Source: Pseudofabraea citricarpa (lineage: Eukaryota; Ascomycota; Leotiomycetes; Helotiales; Dermateaceae). Taken from it: a DNA stretch of 64,000 bases. A program made the position numbers and the translations under genes. Shown one piece after another: positions 10,941-22,368 of the stretch. The notes under the pieces were generated by a model, which was not told the DNA's origin, ran no database searches, and saw only the letters and a list, made by a program, of their open reading frames with translations. Position 1 is the first letter of the stretch, and every line of letters starts with the position of its first letter. Location of the stretch: assembly GCA_029641185.1 (NCBI GenBank), contig JAPWGK010000009.1, positions 74,501 through 138,500 of the forward strand, written 5' to 3'.

Positions 10941-12012
10941 ATGAGCGCCATCAAGAACACGATTAAGAACGTTGCCGTCCTCGGGGTATATGGTTCCATG
11001 CGAGACTTAATCCAGGCGCATGCAAGCTAACGGGATGAGCAGGCAGGCGGAAACCTTGGTCCCTCGATCGTAGAAGCGCTGCTCGCCGCCAAGTTCACGG
11101 TGACGGTGGTGACGCGGGCGAACTCGACGACGACGTTCCCGCCGACGGTGCAGGTGCGGCGCGCAGACTACAGCTCCGAAGCGTCGCTGGTGGAGAGTTT
11201 CGGCGGGCAAGATGGCATCGTTTCGGTCGTGGGCGCGGGCGGGTTGGCGGACCAGAAGAGAGTCGTCGACGCGGCTGTCAAGGCTGGCGTGCAGCGCTTC
11301 ATCCCCAGCGAGTTTGGCATCAACACGCAGGCCCTCGACGGCCAGGCCATCGCTACCATCCTCAAGGCGAAGATCGAAACGGGCGAATACCTGAAGAAGG
11401 TCGCGGCTGAGCATCAGAGTTTCGCGTGGACGGGCATCGCAACGAGCCTGTTCTTCGATTGGGTACGTCACGCACACACAGAGGGACACACAGACACACA
11501 CGGGGATGAGGGGAAAGAAGAAGGAGATGGTGATGATTGGGTTCAAGGTTAATTGTTCATTCTAGGGACTCCGGGTTGGCTCGTTGGGATTCTCGATCCC
11601 CAAGAAATCGGCCACCATCTACGACTCCGGGAACGAACCTTTCTTGGGCACCAACCTGCCGACGATTGGGAAAGCCGTGGCGGCCGTATTGACGCTGCCA
11701 CAGACGGCCAACCGCTACCTCAACATCGCGTCCTTCACGACGACGCAGAACGAGATCCTGTCGCTACTAGAAGACGAGACGAAATCCACGTGGAGCGTGA
11801 CCAAGGCATCGACGGACGACGAGCGCAGGATCGGCGAAGAGAAGCTCGCTCAGGGCGACCGATCAGCCTTTGGCAACCTCTTGAAGCCGCACCTCTTCCG
11901 CGACGGCGAAGGTCATTCTCAGCCGGCGGGCGGGTTGGCCAACGAGGAGCTGGGTCTGCCCAAGGAAGACCTGCGCGCGACGCTCCAGACGGCCATCAAG
12001 GCCCTACTCTAG
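10941..12012 (+). CDS. NmrA-like / isoflavone reductase-type NAD(P)-binding protein
   Basis: This is join(10941..10985,11043..11462,11566..12012), 303 aa. The first exon codes only the first Rossmann strand (KNVAVLG) and the glycine motif is completed across the intron as GAGGNLG. Other family marks are VTVVTRANS (cofactor-selecting loop after strand 2), DGIVSVVGAG, VKAGVQRFIPSEFG and the later WTGIATSLFFDWGLRVG. The length fits the 300-320 aa of NmrA/PCBER-like oxidoreductases, which are cytosolic and act either as NAD(P)H-dependent reductases or as redox sensors. The substrate cannot be told. Coding sequence is GC-richer than the region around it. Intron 2 contains a CACACA/GACACA tract. 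Confidence 0.85.
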
Positions 12013-12423
12013 CTGAGAGCGGGTACGACGACCAGATAGAGTAATGGGGGAGGAAGCTTGTATACTCTCGACGCCCCGCCGGATGGGGAGTATCCGATGG
12101 GGGAGTGAGGGGGAGTCAGGGGAATGGTGGAAGGCTTATTATCTCTTGGAGGGCAGATGGGTGACATGCACGAGAGTCTTGTATTGCAATGCGAGCACTT
12201 GGCTGTTGGGTGTTGAAGATGGAGGAGAAGAAGAAGCATGAATGTACGTGAGGTGAGGTGGGTAGGGGTGGGTACATAGACAATACACAATACACAGCCA
12301 GAGCGCATTACTCCAGCATCAGATCAGTGCATTACAGTGCCGTATAGCGTCAGTGCATTGGTAAGGAAGGCGTCGTAGGCAGGACCCGTCATCCCATTGT
12401 TTTTGGGCAATCCTCCCGTCTCT

Positions 12424-12967
12424 GAAATGCAGAAATGCAGAAATGCAGGCCAAACATGGCGATGAATCGTGCAGTGCACGATCGACGGGCGATCGGCTAC
12501 GAGTCCACGACGTCTTTCCCAATCCTTTGGAAGTTGAAGATTCGAAGAGGGCTCTTCCCGGCGGCCGTTCAGCGATTCAGCGATTCAGCGATTCAGCCTC
12601 GGGTCCCCCTGCTTTCTTGCTTGCTTTCTTGCTTGCTTACCTTAGGTACCTACTGTGAACCCCCTGCGCCCGGCTAAAAAGGCGCTGAAACGTTTCTCTT
12701 CGGCACCAGCAGCACCACTACGGAGTAATACTGCACTGTACTGCACTGTACCACTAATTCCATTCAGTGACAAACATCACTAAACACGACCAGTCAAGCC
12801 AACAGTCAAGACAAGACTCAAGACTCAAGACTCAAGCACTCTTACTCCTCCCGTCATTGTACCTGCTTCTGTCCCCGACCGCCGTTGTGGTACCGGCCCA
12901 GGGCTTACAGACTTGATTGCTTGCTTGCTTGCTTGAATGATCTAGTGCTACTCCTACTCCTACTCCC
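12424..12967. repeat. Cluster of seven different short tandem repeats
   Basis: Within about 550 bases there are: GAAATGCA x3 (from 12,424), CAGCGATT x3 (about 12,570), CTTTCTTGCTTG x2 (about 12,611), TACTGCACTG x2 (about 12,728), ACTCAAG x3 (about 12,815), TTGC x4 (about 12,918) and CTACTC x3 (about 12,948). The units differ in length (4-12 bases) and sequence, so they arose separately. Confidence 0.8.
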
Positions 12968-14007
12968 GCTGCAGATTATTCCCTCTTTCTCGTAGTAGCC
13001 ATAGGCGAAACTGAGGGGATTACGACGACCTTGTTCCAGAAGGCCACCAACCGCTAACGACTAACGACAACCACCAGCGCGGGCCCAATGCAGGTACAGC
13101 GGTACACAAAGCCAGAGCCACCGCACTGCCGCTGCCGACGGAGTAAAGTACATTACTGTACAGGAGAGAAGAGGGCGACGCGGTCTTTCGGGGGGCTGTT
13201 ACGTTACGGGAGACCCGCTGGCAACGGGAGTGGTGGTGATTGCTCTCCCCTTCTCTATTCTCTGTTCTCTTTATTCCTCCTCGTCCTCCTCACGGCCGCG
13301 CAGCGCATGGGGGTTTGGGGGCTGGCCCCCAAGAAGGAAGGAAATGACAAAGATGTAGGCTCGAGCTGCCCCGTCTCAGCTTCTGTGTGTCTGTCTGTTT
13401 CTGTCTGTCTGTCACCTGATGTATGTAGGTATGTATATGTACTGCATGTACTGTATCTGGGGTGGGCAAACAAGCTAACGAGACGTGGGCGAGATTGTGT
13501 GCTTATGGCATTTACAATCCATCACCACGCCTCCTTCACAGCCTCTGCCACTACGATGTATACGAGTTCTGATTGAAGGTCGCTGCAGTGGTATAGTTAA
13601 ATTGCCATGTTCTGTTCTTGGCCGTGGTTTGTTTCAATGTCTCTCTGGTGCCCTGGCAGACTGTACGCTCATAGCGAGTAATTGTCTCCATGCTCCATAG
13701 GCTGGTATTCTTGGTGTAACTGGTGCTGTCGGACTTGGCGATTGGATGTGTCTCTTCTGGCCTCTGGCAATTTCTGGACTTCGTTCGTCCCTAAGCCCTT
13801 GGCGCTGTCTGACTTGGGCAAGCAGCCAGCCAGCGTGTTTGACTTGGCGCTCTCAGCCCTGTCGTGAATCTCTTGGAAGCCCAGAATCTACCGACGCCGC
13901 ATACATAAGGTGACATGTCCAATGATGAGGGCCTTCTTCTTTTTGAAAGAACGAAGTTGTGTTGCTGTGTTGCTGTTTTTATTTCTATTTCTCTTTTCTC
14001 TTTTGCC

Positions 14008-14048
14008 ATCTCTCTCTCTCTCTCCCTCCCTCTTCTTTCCTTTCCCTT
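14008..14048 (+). promoter_or_regulatory. Pyrimidine-rich tract in the subtilase promoter or leader
   Basis: An almost pure C/T run on the + strand starts with about seven CT pairs and ends 50 bases before the ATG at 14,099. Such CT tracts are common just upstream of transcription starts of well-expressed fungal genes. The assignment is by position and composition only. Confidence 0.5.
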
Positions 14049-14098
14049 CGTCTAGGCTCTTGACGAGTTATTACACCCCCCCTTTTTAAAAGATCATC

Positions 14099-15795
14099 AT
14101 GTTCTCCATTTCACTTCGCGTCATTCTTTCCGTCTTTGCTTTCTTTGTTGCTCTTACCGTCGCGGCCCCGCGAAACCGCGCCAACGCCGTCGCTGTCAGT
14201 GGCATCGGAGTTCCAGTCTCCAACCCAGATGCCGAGAACCAGATCGCCAACCGGTACATCGTCGTCTACTACAACAACGCAACCGATGTCGATGTCGAGT
14301 CCTACCAGGCCACCGTCGCCACGGCGCTGAAGAAGCGCAGCTCGTCGATACGCAAGCGAGACGGGTCCGCCATGTCCAGCACCATGCAGGCCTTTTCGAT
14401 GGGAGGATGGAGGGCCATGGCTCTGGATGCTGAGGACGACATGATCTTGGAGATTGCCTCGTCCCAGATGGTGCGTTATTCCTGCCGCCGTCTCATGATA
14501 TTGACGATGGTGAGATATTTGCGCGCGTGAGGGTGTTGACGAGATGAAACAGGTCAACTACGTCGAGGCCGATACCATGGTCAAGGCCACCACGCTCGTC
14601 CAGCAGACCAATGCCCCGCCCGGACTCGATCGTCTCTCGTCCGCCAAAGCTGGAGCAACCTCATATGTCTTCGACGACACGGCCGGTGCAGGAATTACAG
14701 CCTACATCGTCGATACCGGAATCCTCACCACCCACTCGGTAAGCGGCGCTGAAACTCTATCTATCCCTGACACTCGTCGCTAATTTGGGAAACAGGAATT
14801 CGAGGGTCGTGCAATCTGGGGAACCAACACCGTCAACACCGTCGTAAGTCATATGGTTGGTTGCGTCTGATGTCCGTGTATTGATGCAGTGTAGATGACG
14901 GATGAGAATGGTCACGGAAGTCACGTAGCGGGTACCGTCGGTGGTGCAACCTTTGGTGTCGCTAAATCGGTCGAGCTCGTTGCGGTCAAGGTCCTGGACG
15001 CCGATGGAGCGGGAAGCAACTCTGGGGTTATTGCAGGTGTCAACTTTGGTACGTGGTGGGATATGGTGATTTCGAGGGTTCATGGCTAATCCTCATCTCA
15101 GTCGCTACCAACGCCACCGCCCGTGGTCTCTCTGGCAAGGCCGTCATGAACATGTCGCTTGGAGGATCCAAATCGGCCGCCCTGAACTCCGCCGTAGCAG
15201 GATTGACCAAAGCCGGTGTCCTCCCTATCGTCGCTGCCGGAAACGAGAACGTAAGTTTGTCGTGTTGTGCGAGTGAGTGAGAGAGCAGACGCTGACATGA
15301 GATCATAGCAAGATGCCTTGAACACCTCGCCCGGCTCTGCCCCGTCAGCCATCACGGTCGGCGCCATCGATGCCAAAGACACCAAGGCGTCCTTCTCCAA
15401 CTTTGGCACGGCCGTCGACATCTTCGCGCCGGGCGTCAACGTGCTGAGCGTCGGCATTGACAACAACACGGCGACTGCGACTCTGAGCGGGACCAGCATG
15501 GGTACGTTTCACTTGATTAATTGCGGGCTCGCTTATCGCTTCCCGCTTCCTTTTACTCCTTCCCTCCCCCCCTTCATTTATTTACCGCCGTGATCCGTTC
15601 GTGACTAACAAGCACACAGCTTCCCCACACGTCTGCGGCCTCGCCGCCTACCTCATGGCTCTCGACACCAACCTCACGACCCCGGCGGCCGTGACGGAGA
15701 AGATGCTCTCGCTCGCGGCCTCGACGGGCGCCACGGCCCTCAAGACGGGCACGGGCACCACGACGCTCATCGCTAATAACGGATCCGGACAATAG
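14099..15795 (+). CDS. Secreted subtilisin-like serine protease (S8A, proteinase K type)
   Basis: This is join(14099..14470,14553..14738,14796..14843,14895..15048,15102..15250,15309..15501,15620..15795), 425 aa; the exon sum is one frame. Residues 1-22 are a signal peptide ([22 protein letters not shown]). An inhibitor I9-type propeptide ([23 protein letters not shown]) follows, with VNYVEADT at its end. The mature domain has all catalytic marks: Asp178 in AYIVDTGI, His209 in [11 protein letters not shown], oxyanion Asn301 in AAGNEN and Ser366 in SGTSMASPHV. The length fits fungal extracellular proteinase K homologues with a propeptide. The enzyme should mature by self-cleavage and digest protein outside the cell. 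At exon 4 the nearer CAG acceptor would give a stop, so the TAG at 14,892-14,894 must be used. Confidence 0.93.
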
Positions 15796-16516
15796 ATTTC
15801 TTTGCTTTTGTGGTTTATTTATCAATAGAGAGAGCGGAAATAAGAAAAGAGAGATGAATGAATGGCCGAGTCGTGGATGCGAAGGAGTAACTGAAGAGAA
15901 GAGCTGTGAAGACAAATCTAAATACTATTTTTTTTTTTTATCATCTTATCTTATTCTTGTATAAAGAATTCTTGTTTCTGTTTTTGTCTCTGGCGGCTTT
16001 GATTGATTTTGATCTTGATTTTGATTTTGATTTGCTGGTTGTGTGAGTGAGTTGATGAGAGTGAGTGTATACTCTGTTGAAGATGGCGAGGCGAGGCGAG
16101 GCTTAATGTCGACATCTCTTCCCTCGGCTTCGTGTATTGCGGAGAGGAGGACGAGAAGAAGAAAGACGAGTGACGAGGTAGCTAGGTAGACAGCGGATTC
16201 GCGTGATTTCATAAAATAAATGAATAGATACCCAAAACCCCTCGGTGCTGTCCTTGTGTGTGTGTACATACCTGCGCACATCGATCTTCGTTCTTTCTTT
16301 TTTTTCTTCTCCGTCTTTTTAAGTCGGTGCGTGGGCTGGGTCGGGGTGAGGATCGAAGAATCGAAATGCTTGAGGTGGGTGGGAATGCTATGTTTGTGTG
16401 CATGTGTGTTTGTCTTAGTAATGAAGAAGGAGAATAACTAGTCTGGCGAGACGGAGGGGAAGGGGAAGGGGATGTTAATAACACAACCCTCTTAGGAATA
16501 ACTGACTGCTTTGATC

Positions 16517-16546
16517 TTCCTGTTCCTGTTCCTGTTCCTGTTCCTG
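16517..16546 (+). repeat. TTCCTG hexanucleotide microsatellite, five copies
   Basis: Five perfect TTCCTG units are followed by a broken one (TTCG). A hexamer can change copy number without harm in non-coding DNA. Confidence 0.95.
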
Positions 16547-16858
16547 TTCGTGGTATGAAGTGGTGGTGAGGCGTGGTGAGTGAGAGAAGGATCAAGCTGA
16601 AGTGAAGATCTGGTTCGCTTCTACACACCGGGCAGGCAAGGGCGGGACAGGGAAGGGAAGGGAAGGTTATGCGGTTGAAGAATCAATTTCTTTTCCTCTC
16701 TCCCTCCCTTTTCTTCGTCGTCGTTTTTGGTCTACGTCTCTGAGTCTGATGTATGTGATGACGAGATCAGAGAGGGGGAGGAGAAAGAAAAGCAGAAAGA
16801 GACGAAGAAGATTAGACTCGGTTCGAGGGATTTTCTTCCTTCCTTCTTTTCTTTTTTT

Positions 16859-16884
16859 GGGGGGGGGGGGGGGGGGGGGGGGGG
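16859..16884 (+). repeat. Homopolymer of 26 G
   Basis: Twenty-six consecutive G follow a T/C-rich run (TTCCTTCCTTCTTTTC and seven T). The run could form quadruplex or triplex structures with the adjoining pyrimidine tract. Its exact length is also prone to sequencing and assembly error. Confidence 0.9.
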
Positions 16885-18330
16885 CTGGGCTGCTCACCTT
16901 GATTTCGTCTCGTGTGCGGTACCTATATCTATGTCAAGAAAACCACTTCTGTCCACTCGCCTTCCTTTCTCGGGGTATTTTCTTTCTTTCATATCAACAG
17001 AAGGGAATCCATCTTTTGCTTTGTCACTTTGTCACTTTAAGCCGTCATCGATAGTCAACGACTTGCTGATCTGGACGTACATGCATCGGCAAGTGACTGA
17101 ATAGCTAAGTAAACAACCGAGTGGCTTTTCTGAGACCAGCCCGGGTCTTAGTGTAGCAGAGAGAAAAAAGGGACCTTCGTGCTATCCTCGGCTTTTGGAT
17201 TTCTTTCTAGAAGAGGGGTTCGCGTGAAATGGAGACAGACATGGACATGGAGGCGCTCGAGATGCGCCTGCACTGTGTAGAACGACAACGAATTTCTCTT
17301 CTTGAGGAACCACGAGGCGAGAGTTTTTCTGGCGCCGTTTTGGGTTCCTCCTGCTGGATTGGGGAGGTTATGGTGATAGCTTGATGTAGTGGGATTGGTG
17401 GGTTTTATTAGCTTCGCAGACGGACTTTTCATTTCCCTCTTCTCCTTCTGCTGTTTGTTTTGCTTGTTGGGATCTTGTTTCATTGGTACGAGTATTCTCG
17501 GGCTCAAACCGTCGGATCGGGGGCTTTTTGGTGTCGTGTTTTGGGATCCTTCTCTTTGAGCGTGTAGACGTTATTGTTGCTGTCTCTGCTGGCTTGATCA
17601 ATCCCTCCTTTGCCAAGAGTCTCCCGAGCGTCGAGCAGGCAATGGAATTTCTTGAACGTGTTAACACAATGGTTACAGCAGCTTAGTGTATATATAAAAT
17701 GGCAACGCGCTACCTCACAGATCACCAGGAAAGATTTCCCAGCCGCGTCTCAAGGACTTTTGATACTTGTACGGCTGAGCTTGAGATTCAAGATCGGCCT
17801 CGGTGTTGGAATCCCTAACGCAGCCATTCGACGGTTCGCTGCTGCATGAGCGCAATTTATAGACATCAAAGAGACACAGCTTATGTGATATGCTCACGTC
17901 TGTATGTATCAGCTATCAAGTACGCCAAAGAAAATTCGAAGGGGGACTTTATCTTAGAATTCTTTTCTCTGCTTTGGTGAGACGACTCGAAATGATGAGA
18001 AAATTAGATTTGTAGAGCAAGATGATAATTTTCATTCCAGCTAGTCTTTAGATTGGCTAGCATAGTTGAAACCCAGCAGTATCAGTGGCGCCTATGATGT
18101 TGTGCAGAAATTGGTGCCTACTGTGAATTGATCACATTGCCGTTTTTAAGCGAGCGGCTCATGCTGAGTGGAATATGAGGTGAGTTTGCGAAAAAGATCT
18201 TTGATATAATTTTACACTCGAATAACAACTTGAGTGAAATTGAATTTCAACATGATTCATTGGATCGGTATTGAATTGAACAGTGAAACGTAGAGCACTA
18301 AATTCTAAGTGAGGTGCAGATACATGTAGA

Positions 18331-20012
18331 TTATACCGTCTTCCACACTTGTGTAATGAACTCTTCAACATCATCTTTTATATCCTGTGGTCGTTCAAAA
18401 GCAGCAAAGTGCCCACCCTATATATAGTTAGCTTGTCGACAAACTACCAGCTGACAAGCGGGACATACCTTCGTATGCGTTTTAGACCACACAAGGTTGC
18501 CAGTTGTAGCCACCCACGAGACAGGAATCGGAGCTACCTCGCGCGGGAAACCCGAATAACCGAGGGGCTTGTTAATATGGTGTTTTGGTGTTCCGTGATG
18601 GATTGGATCGCGTCCAAAACTCTGTATTGGCGTTAGATTGATCAGCCGACAAGGTGAAAATCTCAAGGATGATCAAGCAGGAATCTTCATACCTCGCGGT
18701 AAGGATATATAGCCCGTGGATACGTGTCTGTAAGCCAGTAGATTGTAACGGCGGCAAGAATTTCAGAAACTGGCGGAGTCTCATCTGTCCACTCCTGGAA
18801 TTTACCGCCGATCCTGTCGAAGGTTATGAGATTTAGTCCGGGTCATTTTTAACTCTTTACAGTAGGACGTACCAAGCGAGTAGCGCCAAAGGACTGGTGC
18901 TCAAGACTAATCCGATTGTGGCTGGTCGACTACCTTGCTCTCGAGCATATGCGCTACCGAAAGTGAGAAAATCTGTCGCGCGCTCGACTCCCACTTGTTC
19001 AGTGGAAGTGAGGCTCTCGATGGCGAATCCCTCCGGTTTTGGCATGACGCAGAAGTTCACTAAAATGTCAATTAACCATGAATCAAAATTGGGAACAGAA
19101 ACCAAAAAAAGCATGGAATGAAGACTGGAATAACTTACGGTGTACAGCTTTACATTCTTTGTAAGTCACGCCCAATAATCTAGCGACCCGGCTACCGATA
19201 TCTCCACCTTGGGCAACATATCCAGTCTCACCAAATCCAAGGTTAACCATGAGAATATTCATAACGCGCGCAATGTCAGCGATGGTAAAGTTCTTGTCGA
19301 CCGGAGGACCCGAAGAGAATGTATATCCTGGAAGAGAAGGAACAATGATATGGTACGGCAGAGTCTCAGGAGTATACTGCTTTACAAAAAGGGAAAGGAG
19401 TGGCAAGAACTCCAGAATAGAACCTGCGGTGACAATCAGCCCTGGCCGTATTGAAGCGAGTTCATAAACGTCGTGGATGAATGAGACGAGCTTAGAATTT
19501 GTAATTACCAGGCCATCCGTGCAAGAATATCACGGGCACAGCATCTGCTCTTTCGGAGAAGAGAGCAATGAAATGAATATCAATATCTTCTATTGTGGTG
19601 GTGTAATTGGGAAAGGCATTTATCGAGTCTTCGACGGAGCGCCTATGATACTGTCAGCATCCACGTGAATTATGGTGAGTAGTCGCAGCTATCATGATCG
19701 CAACCAAGAAGCAGATGGGTATGCATCAGCTAGGTGAGTACCTAGAGACATGGAATAAATTTGTCAGCTGACATACCAACTAAAAGTCGTCTCCCACTCT
19801 TTCTTTGCCTTAATCAACCACTCTCTTGTCAGCCCGAACTTCCCGTCACGAGTCTCAGCATGTAAATTTTCGTAGGTCGGAGGACCGATCTTGGAAAGTT
19901 TAAGGAGTTGCTTGAACTCGTCCAGCTTCTCTTCGGGAACAGCAGCCTTGAAGGGGGACGGTTGCACGCTAGCCGTCTTCGGGAGAGTGGTAAAGGGGGC
20001 TTTGTTGGACAT
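18331..20012 (-). CDS. Epoxide hydrolase (microsomal/juvenile-hormone type alpha/beta hydrolase)
   Basis: This is complement(join(18331..18417,18469..18621,18693..18813,18873..19059,19139..19423,19509..19642,19777..20012)), 400 aa, with six introns whose phases all agree. The N-terminal epoxide hydrolase domain (EHN) includes EEKLDEFKQLLKLSKIGPPTY and WRSVEDSINAFPNYTT. The oxyanion motif HGWPG is at residues 120-124. The nucleophile is Asp198 in AQGGDIGSRVA and the general base is His375 in GGHFAAFERP. TYPRAIYPYRE supplies a candidate lid tyrosine. No membrane anchor is seen at the start, as in other fungal members. It should open an epoxide to a vicinal diol. It lies directly downstream of a linalool dehydratase/isomerase-domain gene on the same strand. 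Confidence 0.92.
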
Positions 20013-20406
20013 TTTGGGGTGTTGGATTTTCTGAGAAATTGCCCAAAGAAATTACTTGAAGCGTGACAATGATTCTTCTTCTATTTCATGTGAGAATAAA
20101 TGGTTGATTGTAGTGATGCAAAATGACGTGATGGGGCTGCTTATGTGAGTACCCCGTTCCGATTTACCGTACGCACTGCCGAATCCAATCACTATTATTA
20201 ATATATGTATTACTTAAAAGTGACTACATTTATCAATTTTATCTGGATTAGCTACATAATTCCATGTAACCCCTCGCCGAGAACCATATGTTAGACAAAT
20301 AAGTCAAATATTGGAATAAAAAGGAAACTGTCACGTGCACCTTGGAGAATATATTAGCTTCACTGTAATCGAAGACAAACGACCAACAATATTGAATTCT
20401 CAAACT
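20013..20406. promoter_or_regulatory. Intergenic region: epoxide hydrolase promoter and Ldi-like gene 3' end
   Basis: These 394 AT-rich bases separate two genes on the minus strand. They should hold the terminator of the upstream gene and the promoter of the epoxide hydrolase. No specific site can be named. Confidence 0.45.
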
Positions 20407-22368
20407 CTATACTTTCAATACAGTTAGATCTGTTTCTAAGTCACCGACTTCAACCTCTTGTAGAATATTATCTGACAAAGTCGCAATATACTTAACTTCA
20501 ACAAGCTTGCCGTCAAGGTAAATACCATATTGGCCGACTGGGAGGTTGCACAGGGTGAGGGTGATACTACGGGGAAGTTAGCAACCTTGTGACTGTTGTA
20601 GAGGTTGTGATGGCTAAAAGAACATTACGGAATCGGAGGAACTGGGGCATATTACCTGCGTTTGTTACCGTCCCAAGTACGCATCGTCACGGCCAGTGCC
20701 TGTGATTCTTCGCTCCAGATTCCTCGGAGGAAATCAATGCCGCAGCTTAGATCAACTCCGTCCACGTACGGGGCGGTGGCTAACTGTTGAGCCGTCCAAG
20801 GATTCTCGTACATCTTTCTCTGCCCATCTTGGACGTTCAACCGGGCGTATCCGATGCCGCCGTTGCCTGTAAATGGATCAACCATACGCCAGTTGCCATC
20901 CTCATCAACTACTTCGTCGTTTCGTGGATAAAAGAGCCCACCTTTCTCCCAGGTGGGATTAAGATATTGATCGGCGTGATTTAGCATTCCGTGCAAGGTC
21001 TCTGGCTTATCAAGCTCCGAGACTGCCTTGATGATGTACCCAAAGTCAGGCTGTTCAAAGGGAGGCTGTGGCCCTGGAGCAGCCTCAGCAGCGAGCTGAC
21101 GAGCCTTTTTCTGTGTTGTTGGATCGTTGGGATCTACTCCAGCAAGTTTGCTGAGACTACGAAGTTGATGTGCAACGGATGCAGGGTTGACATTCACTCG
21201 ACCTGGCTCCACGGTCGAAATAAAACCAAATATTTGGTTAGGATAGAGGGCCGCAACCTGGGTAGGATCCCAAGCATTCATGAAAGCACAAGCCCTAGGC
21301 AATATTAGTATGGAACTTTGGGTCGTCTGATACGACATACCAAGCACTGAAGCCGACTTTGGACGCCGGTACCATATCATCCTGTTCAGGCCGATACCAG
21401 TTGACAAATAATCCATTATCTTGGACCATTTTCTTTTTTTCCCAAGCTGCCTTGTACTTTAGAAGCACGTCGTCAATCACATTAGTACCGTTACGAATGT
21501 CATTGTATCGAATAGCAATCAGCTTGACTAGTTGTCAGTGAATGGATGCTTGAATGGATGCTTGAACGGATGCTAAACTTAATAGGCCGCTATAGTTCTT
21601 GAGAGCCATCTTACCGGAAACTGGTTGCAGACCACAAAAACACTATTGGGCTCGCAGCATGCGCCCAACCAATTTTCCCTCTCCATTTCGGCAAGAATTG
21701 CACCCTGCAAAGTGCTACGGCTGTATGTGAATTTCTCAGGTCCAAGACCCCAGAAAACTGGAGCCCAGTTGAACACAAGCGCAGACTCTGCATCATATTT
21801 GTCATCATTGAATAGCATCGAGTAAAGTGCAACCATCATAAGTAAGTGACCAGAGTACTGTACAAAGTATTAGCATTCCACCTGTACATGGATTATCTCG
21901 GTCACAAACCATGATATTCTCTCGCTTGATTGGATCAGGCCACGGCTTTCTCAGTTCAGTCAAGTCGGGATTAACAAACTTTCCACTTTGGCTAGTTAAA
22001 AACCAATATCCCCATACCTCTCGTTTCAACATTTTCGCAATGAGAGATTCGAATAGAGCCTTGAAGATTGATCTTAATGCCGGCAATCTATGGTAGTGCG
22101 CAGCTCCAGCAGCATAGGCCATCGTTGCCAACTGGTATCGGTAGGCATCCAGCCACTCCTGTGCGGATTCCTGGTTCCCCATATGATTCCAGCCGAGCTG
22201 AGTAGCCAAGTTGTGAAAGTGCCGCAAGTGGCCAGCTTGTGGACGATTTAACTTGTCAAAACCATCGAGAAAGCCAGCAGGGAGAGTGGCAGGAACTGCG
22301 TTTTCGTGTACGCTCAGAAGAGTGGCGGGGGCTAACCTGGAGTTTTCAACCATTGTTTCGGTGGCCAT
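20407..22368 (-). CDS. Linalool dehydratase/isomerase-domain protein
   Basis: This is complement(join(20407..20566,20656..21294,21341..21522,21615..21857,21910..22368)), 560 aa. The start is the ATG at 22366-22368 (MATETMVENSRLAP). Family-like strings are GHLRHFHNLATQLGWNHMG, ENIMYSGHLLMMVALYSMLF, LGACCEPNSVFVVCNQFPLI, AIRYNDIRNGT, TLHGMLNHADQYLNPTWEKG and GGLFYPRNDE. These fit the Ldi catalytic domain first described from a bacterial linalool dehydratase-isomerase, an all-helical (alpha/alpha)6-type enzyme. Intron 2 uses a CAAG acceptor, which gives the conserved CNQFPLIAIRYND junction. No signal peptide is seen. The substrate in fungi is unknown to me; hydration, dehydration or isomerisation of a terpenoid is inference from the family name. 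The neighbours are an epoxide hydrolase and a SnoaL-like gene. Confidence 0.8.

Larger units (their letters stand above)
12013..14098. other. 2.1-kb intergenic region rich in short tandem repeats
   Basis: No gene is supported here. The part from 12,424 to 12,967 is listed separately as a repeat cluster. Further on, CTGT-type repeats lie at about 13,383-13,413 and TGTATGTA-type repeats at about 13,420-13,455. The end is the promoter of the subtilase gene. Confidence 0.5.
15796..18330. other. 2.5-kb intergenic region with simple repeats
   Basis: No gene is supported on either strand; open frames are short, low in complexity and unlike known families. Simple-sequence features are a TTGATTTTGAT-type repeat at about 15,999-16,032, a hexanucleotide repeat and a long G run, both listed separately. 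From about 17,900 the DNA becomes AT-richer. This is the boundary between the gene-dense core and the accessory region. Confidence 0.5.

Noticed and set aside
16600..17100. Frames with poly-Gly or poly-Pro
   Set aside because: They are created by the 26-G run and its flanking purine/pyrimidine tracts.
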